Shown here in pieces: positions 4,936 to 7,693 of a stretch of 7,693 bases of DNA; within the stretch, counting starts at the first letter, position 1; every line of letters begins with the position of its first letter. Below the pieces are notes generated by a model that was not told the origin of the DNA, ran no database searches, and saw only the letters and a list, made by a program, of their open reading frames with translations. The DNA is from Rhodanobacteraceae bacterium (GTDB taxonomy: Bacteria; Pseudomonadota; Gammaproteobacteria; Xanthomonadales; Rhodanobacteraceae): assembly GCA_025928735.1 (NCBI GenBank), contig JAICIW010000090.1:1-7693 (forward strand), read 5' to 3'. Both the position numbers and the translations under genes were made by a program.

Positions 4936-7182
4936 ATGAGATTCCGCCCATTCCTGCTTCCGTGCTTGCTGATGCTCGCGTCCCCGGCGCCGGTCTTCGC
5001 GCAGACTGCAACCGATCCGGGCTTTTTGCTCACCGCCACGGCCAGGAATTTCGGCGCGTACTTTCCGTCGTACCTCGCCAACGGCTACTTCTCGACCATG
5101 ACCTCGGTGCGCGGCACCGAGCCCGACCGGGCCTACATGGTCGCGTTCATGGATTACACCAGGGACGACATTTCGCGTCCGGCTGCCATCCCGGGCTGGA
5201 GCGAGATCGACTACAACCCCGGTCCGGGCTGGATGAATTCGACGCGACTCGACCCGAAGATCTTCTCGGATTATTCGCAGACCTTGAACATGCACGACGG
5301 TACGCTGACCACACGCTACCGCTTCGACTACGCCAACAAGGCGACCGACGTAAAGGTAGAAACCTTCGTCAGCCAGGCCGATCACCACCTCGCCGGCACG
5401 CGCATTTCGATTACTCCGCAGTTCGACGGCAAGGTGCAACTGCGGTTTCCGTTCCGCCTGTGGTCGGGCCACCAGCCGCGCTTTCCGATCGCCAGCATGA
5501 CCGGCGACCAGATGATCGACGCGGTGATCGCGAGCGGACAAAATCTGAATGACAAACCGGTGCCGACACCCGATCGCGCGGCGGTCTGGTATCCGGGCAC
5601 CACCCGCGTCATCAATGACGGCGGCGACACGCAACAACTGACGTTGTGGCTGGATGGCCAGGCGGTGAACGGCTTGAAGATGGCGGAAGCCGCGGCCATC
5701 GAATTGCCGCGTGGCCTGAAGATCGAGAGCGTGAAGCTGCGGAAGACTTCCGACGTGCTGTCGCTCGAGGTCGCCGTCGACGTGCGCAAGGGCGAAACCT
5801 ACACGTTCACCAAATACATCGCGGCATCGCGGCAGGACTGGGGTGGCGATGCCAAGGCCGATCTTGCACTTGCACTGAAGGCGCGCACGACAGGCTTCGA
5901 CAAGCTGCTCGCGCGCCACGTCGCGGCGTGGCATGACCTCTGGAAAGCCGACATCGTGGTTGACCACGATGAAACGGTGCAGCGCGCGTTGCATTCCGAC
6001 CTTTACTACATCCTGTCCAACACCACGGCCGGCACCGCCTGGTCGGTGGGCGCCTGTGCGCTGACTCCGAACTATGCCGGCCACGTGTTCTGGGATGCCG
6101 ACTCGTGGGTATTTCCCGCGTTGTTGTTGCTGCATCCCGAACGCGCCAAGTCGATCGTGATGTTCCGGCACCGCACCATGCAGGGTGCGCGCGAACGTGC
6201 CGCGCAATACGGCGTGAAGGGGCTGATGTATCCGTGGGAATCGGACCCACAGAAGGGCATCGACGCCACGCCGCATTTCGCCTACGAGGTATATCGCGAG
6301 GTCCACGTCAACGCCGACATCGCGATCGCGCAGTGGCAGTACTGGCTCGCGACCGGTGATCGCGCCTGGCTGAAGCAATACGGCTGGCCGGTGATCGAAG
6401 GCATTGCCACGTTCTGGAAAAGCCGCGTGACGTACAACAAGGCGAAGGACCGTTACGAGATCGCGCACGTCACCTCGACCGACGAGGCCTACAACGACGT
6501 GCTCAACGACACCTTCACCAACGCCGCGGCGGCCAAGGCGCTGCGGATCGCGACCAAGGCCGCCGCGCTGGTCGGCGCGAAGCCGGACCCTGCGTGGGCC
6601 GAAATCGCGGACAAGATGTACATCCCGTTCGATGAGAAGGCGCAGCGCCACTACGACTTCGATCCATCGGTGCCGCACGACAAGGTGACGTGGTGGGGAT
6701 CGTCACTGATCTTCCTGATGTATCCCAATCTCGACATGCCGATGTCGCCCGAAGTTCGGCGCAACGATTTCGACTTTCAACTGCAGGCACTCGAGACCCA
6801 TGGCGATAATCCGAACGAGATGATGATGGTGATGATCACCGTCGGAGCCGCCGAAGTCGGCGACGCCAAGGCCGTCGGCTACTGGATCCACCGCAACCTC
6901 CAGGGCTTCCTGCAGCCGCCGTTCAACGTGCGCACCGAGACCGCCACCAACAATGCGGGTTATCTGCTCGCGACTTCGGCGGGGTTCGTGCAGAACTTCC
7001 TCTATGGCTTGAGTGGCCTGCGCATCAATGATGAGGGACTGGACCAGGCCTACGCACCGGTGTTGCCGCCGGGATGGAAGTCGGTGACCCTGAAGGACGT
7101 CACCTTCCGCGGCAAGCACTACGATATCGGCATTCAGCGTGGCGCTGACGGCAAGGTCGAACTGACCCGCGAGGCGAAGTGA
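4936..7182 (+). CDS. Secreted GH65 glycoside hydrolase (acid trehalase / ATHL1-like)
   Basis: A 748-residue protein from ATG 4936, chosen because GGAG (4925-4928) lies 7 nt upstream and a signal peptide follows (1-22, cleavage PVFA/QT). An in-frame TTG at 4891 would put 15 polar residues in front of it. Residues about 25-320 fit the GH65 N-terminal beta-sandwich, 330-690 the alpha/alpha barrel, and the last 50 or so the small C-terminal sheet. Barrel motifs seen: GHVFWDADSW (Asp387), YPWES (W434), EVHVNAD (455-461), TSTDEAYND (Glu517) and VRTET (Glu668). Compared from memory with human PGGHG (ATHL1), these line up with its three essential carboxylates (Asp301, Glu430, Glu574). Keeping both the acid and the second Glu suggests an inverting hydrolase rather than a phosphorylase. 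It probably removes glucose from an alpha-glucoside in the periplasm. Trehalose, kojibiose, nigerose or glucosylated conjugates are all possible. It follows the receptor by 142 bp. Confidence 0.88.
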   Translation: MRFRPFLLPCLLMLASPAPVFAQTATDPGFLLTATARNFGAYFPSYLANGYFSTMTSVRGTEPDRAYMVAFMDYTRDDISRPAAIPGWSEIDYNPGPGWMNSTRLDPKIFSDYSQTLNMHDGTLTTRYRFDYANKATDVKVETFVSQADHHLAGTRISITPQFDGKVQLRFPFRLWSGHQPRFPIASMTGDQMIDAVIASGQNLNDKPVPTPDRAAVWYPGTTRVINDGGDTQQLTLWLDGQAVNGLKMAEAAAIELPRGLKIESVKLRKTSDVLSLEVAVDVRKGETYTFTKYIAASRQDWGGDAKADLALALKARTTGFDKLLARHVAAWHDLWKADIVVDHDETVQRALHSDLYYILSNTTAGTAWSVGACALTPNYAGHVFWDADSWVFPALLLLHPERAKSIVMFRHRTMQGARERAAQYGVKGLMYPWESDPQKGIDATPHFAYEVYREVHVNADIAIAQWQYWLATGDRAWLKQYGWPVIEGIATFWKSRVTYNKAKDRYEIAHVTSTDEAYNDVLNDTFTNAAAAKALRIATKAAALVGAKPDPAWAEIADKMYIPFDEKAQRHYDFDPSVPHDKVTWWGSSLIFLMYPNLDMPMSPEVRRNDFDFQLQALETHGDNPNEMMMVMITVGAAEVGDAKAVGYWIHRNLQGFLQPPFNVRTETATNNAGYLLATSAGFVQNFLYGLSGLRINDEGLDQAYAPVLPPGWKSVTLKDVTFRGKHYDIGIQRGADGKVELTREAK

Positions 7183-7233
7183 CATGGTGCGGCGACGGCT
7201 GGTTTTGTCGCGCAATGTCCGGGCCGCGGCATT

Positions 7234-7380
7234 TCGTCATTCCGGACGCGGTACAGCCGCGATCCGGAACCTGCTTTTTCGTGTGTCACGAGGAGCGGAT
7301 TTCCTCGCTCCTCAAAGTGCGGTCATCCATGACCGCTTCCCGCTTCGGGTTCCGCGCCTCGCGCGGTTCCGGAATGACGA
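7234..7380. mobile_element. MITE/REP-like hairpin-rich repeat with 13-bp terminal inverted repeats
   Basis: The ends are TCGTCATTCCGGA (7234-7246) and its exact complement TCCGGAATGACGA (7368-7380), defining a 147-bp element. Inside are four hairpins: an 11-bp stem with one bulge (7241-7268), GAGGAGCG/CGCTCCTC (7290-7297 and 7306-7313), GCGGTCAT/ATGACCGC around CC (7319-7336) and CCGCGC/GCGCGG around CTC (7352-7366). No protein is encoded; translated frames give only low-information peptides. Dispersed non-coding repeats with GTCATTCC-type ends are common in proteobacteria and are thought to be moved in trans. The outer stem is followed at once by a T-rich run (GATTTTTCTTTTC, 7384-7396), so as RNA it could also serve as a bulky terminator between the two GH65 genes. 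Copy number elsewhere in the genome is not visible. Confidence 0.6.
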
Positions 7381-7405
7381 GAGATTTTTCTTTTCTGGGG
7401 ACTTC

Positions 7406-7693
7406 ATGAAACCTGCGCGTTCCAATTTCCGACGACTGATCCTGATCGCGCTGATGTGCATTGCGCCCATCGCCGGAGCGGCGATGGATCCGAGCTTCCT
7501 TCTCACCGCGACCGCGAAGAATTTCGAAAGCTATTTCCCGGGCGAACTCGCGAACGGTTACGTCTCCACGTTCACTTCGCCGCGCGGCACCGAGAGCAAC
7601 CTGTCGTACCTCATCGCGTTCATGGATCACGGCAAGGACGACATCGCCCGGCCCGCGGCGATCCCCGGCTGGACCGGCATCGACTATCGCATG
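7406..7693 (+). CDS. Second secreted GH65-family paralogue, N-terminal part (3' end outside window)
   Basis: The frame is open for 96 codons from ATG 7406 to the window edge. Residues 1-26 are a signal peptide (basic start, hydrophobic LILIALMCIAPIAG, cleavage near GAA/M). The mature start aligns without gaps to the upstream GH65 protein: from DPSFLLTATA through IPGWTGIDY I count 46 identities in 67 positions (about 69%). Shared blocks include FLLTATA, LANGY, RGTE, AFMD and RPAAIPGW. It is therefore a tandem duplicate or close paralogue, presumably exported to the same compartment. The catalytic barrel is outside the window, so neither activity nor intactness can be checked. The ribosome site is weak (GGGGA, 4 nt before the ATG). 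It is separated from the first copy by 223 bp containing the hairpin-rich repeat, so it may be transcribed at a lower level or separately. Confidence 0.85.
   Translation, partial: MKPARSNFRRLILIALMCIAPIAGAAMDPSFLLTATAKNFESYFPGELANGYVSTFTSPRGTESNLSYLIAFMDHGKDDIARPAAIPGWTGIDYRM

Noticed and set aside
4894..6678. Long minus-strand open frame (594 codons) opposite the GH65 gene
   Set aside because: Arg/His/Val-rich shadow translation with no motifs; the plus-strand GH65 explains the region fully.
7179..7409. Small plus-strand frame (76 codons) between the GH65 genes
   Set aside because: It is the translation of the hairpin-rich repeat; peptides of this kind are frequent false genes in such repeats, and there is no ribosome site.
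1..7693. CRISPR arrays, tRNA, rRNA, prophage or defence genes
   Set aside because: No regularly spaced direct repeats, cloverleaf-like or rRNA-like sequence, and no nuclease, integrase or transposase motifs were seen.

Overview
The window is GC-rich DNA with gene content and codon style typical of a Xanthomonadales-type gammaproteobacterium (Rhodanobacteraceae/Xanthomonadaceae-like). That assignment is inferred from the TonB-receptor/LacI/periplasmic glycosidase arrangement and from an intergenic repeat bounded by GTCATTCCGGA / TCCGGAATGAC ends; no rRNA or other marker gene is present. The locus looks like a divergent alpha-glucoside scavenging cluster, similar in plan to the carbohydrate-utilisation loci with TonB-dependent transporters (CUT loci) described in Xanthomonas.

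Left part, minus strand: a LacI-family repressor (588-1628) is followed 99 bp later by the first 162 codons of a secreted GH37 trehalase (488 down to 1, running off the left edge). Between the divergent halves lies a 573-bp non-coding region (1629-2201). It holds two copies of the perfect palindrome GACAGCGCTGTC, 201 bp apart centre to centre, and a separate 8-3-8 inverted repeat. One palindrome sits in front of lacI. The other overlaps a TTGACA promoter element that would drive the rightward genes.

Right part, plus strand: an 863-residue TonB-dependent outer-membrane receptor (2202-4793) is followed by a strong 13-bp hairpin. Next come a secreted GH65 glycosidase (4936-7182) related to the acid trehalase / PGGHG (ATHL1) type, a 147-bp hairpin-rich repeat with 13-bp terminal inverted repeats, and the start of a second secreted GH65 paralogue (7406 onward, off the right edge).

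Inferred working model: the receptor imports a glucose-containing alpha-linked oligosaccharide or glycoconjugate across the outer membrane. Two periplasmic GH65 enzymes and a GH37 trehalase release glucose, and the LacI-type protein represses both arms through the paired operators until a sugar effector appears. The actual substrate (trehalose, kojibiose-type, nigerose-type or a glucosylated conjugate) cannot be decided from sequence alone, and no inner-membrane sugar transporter is visible in the window.
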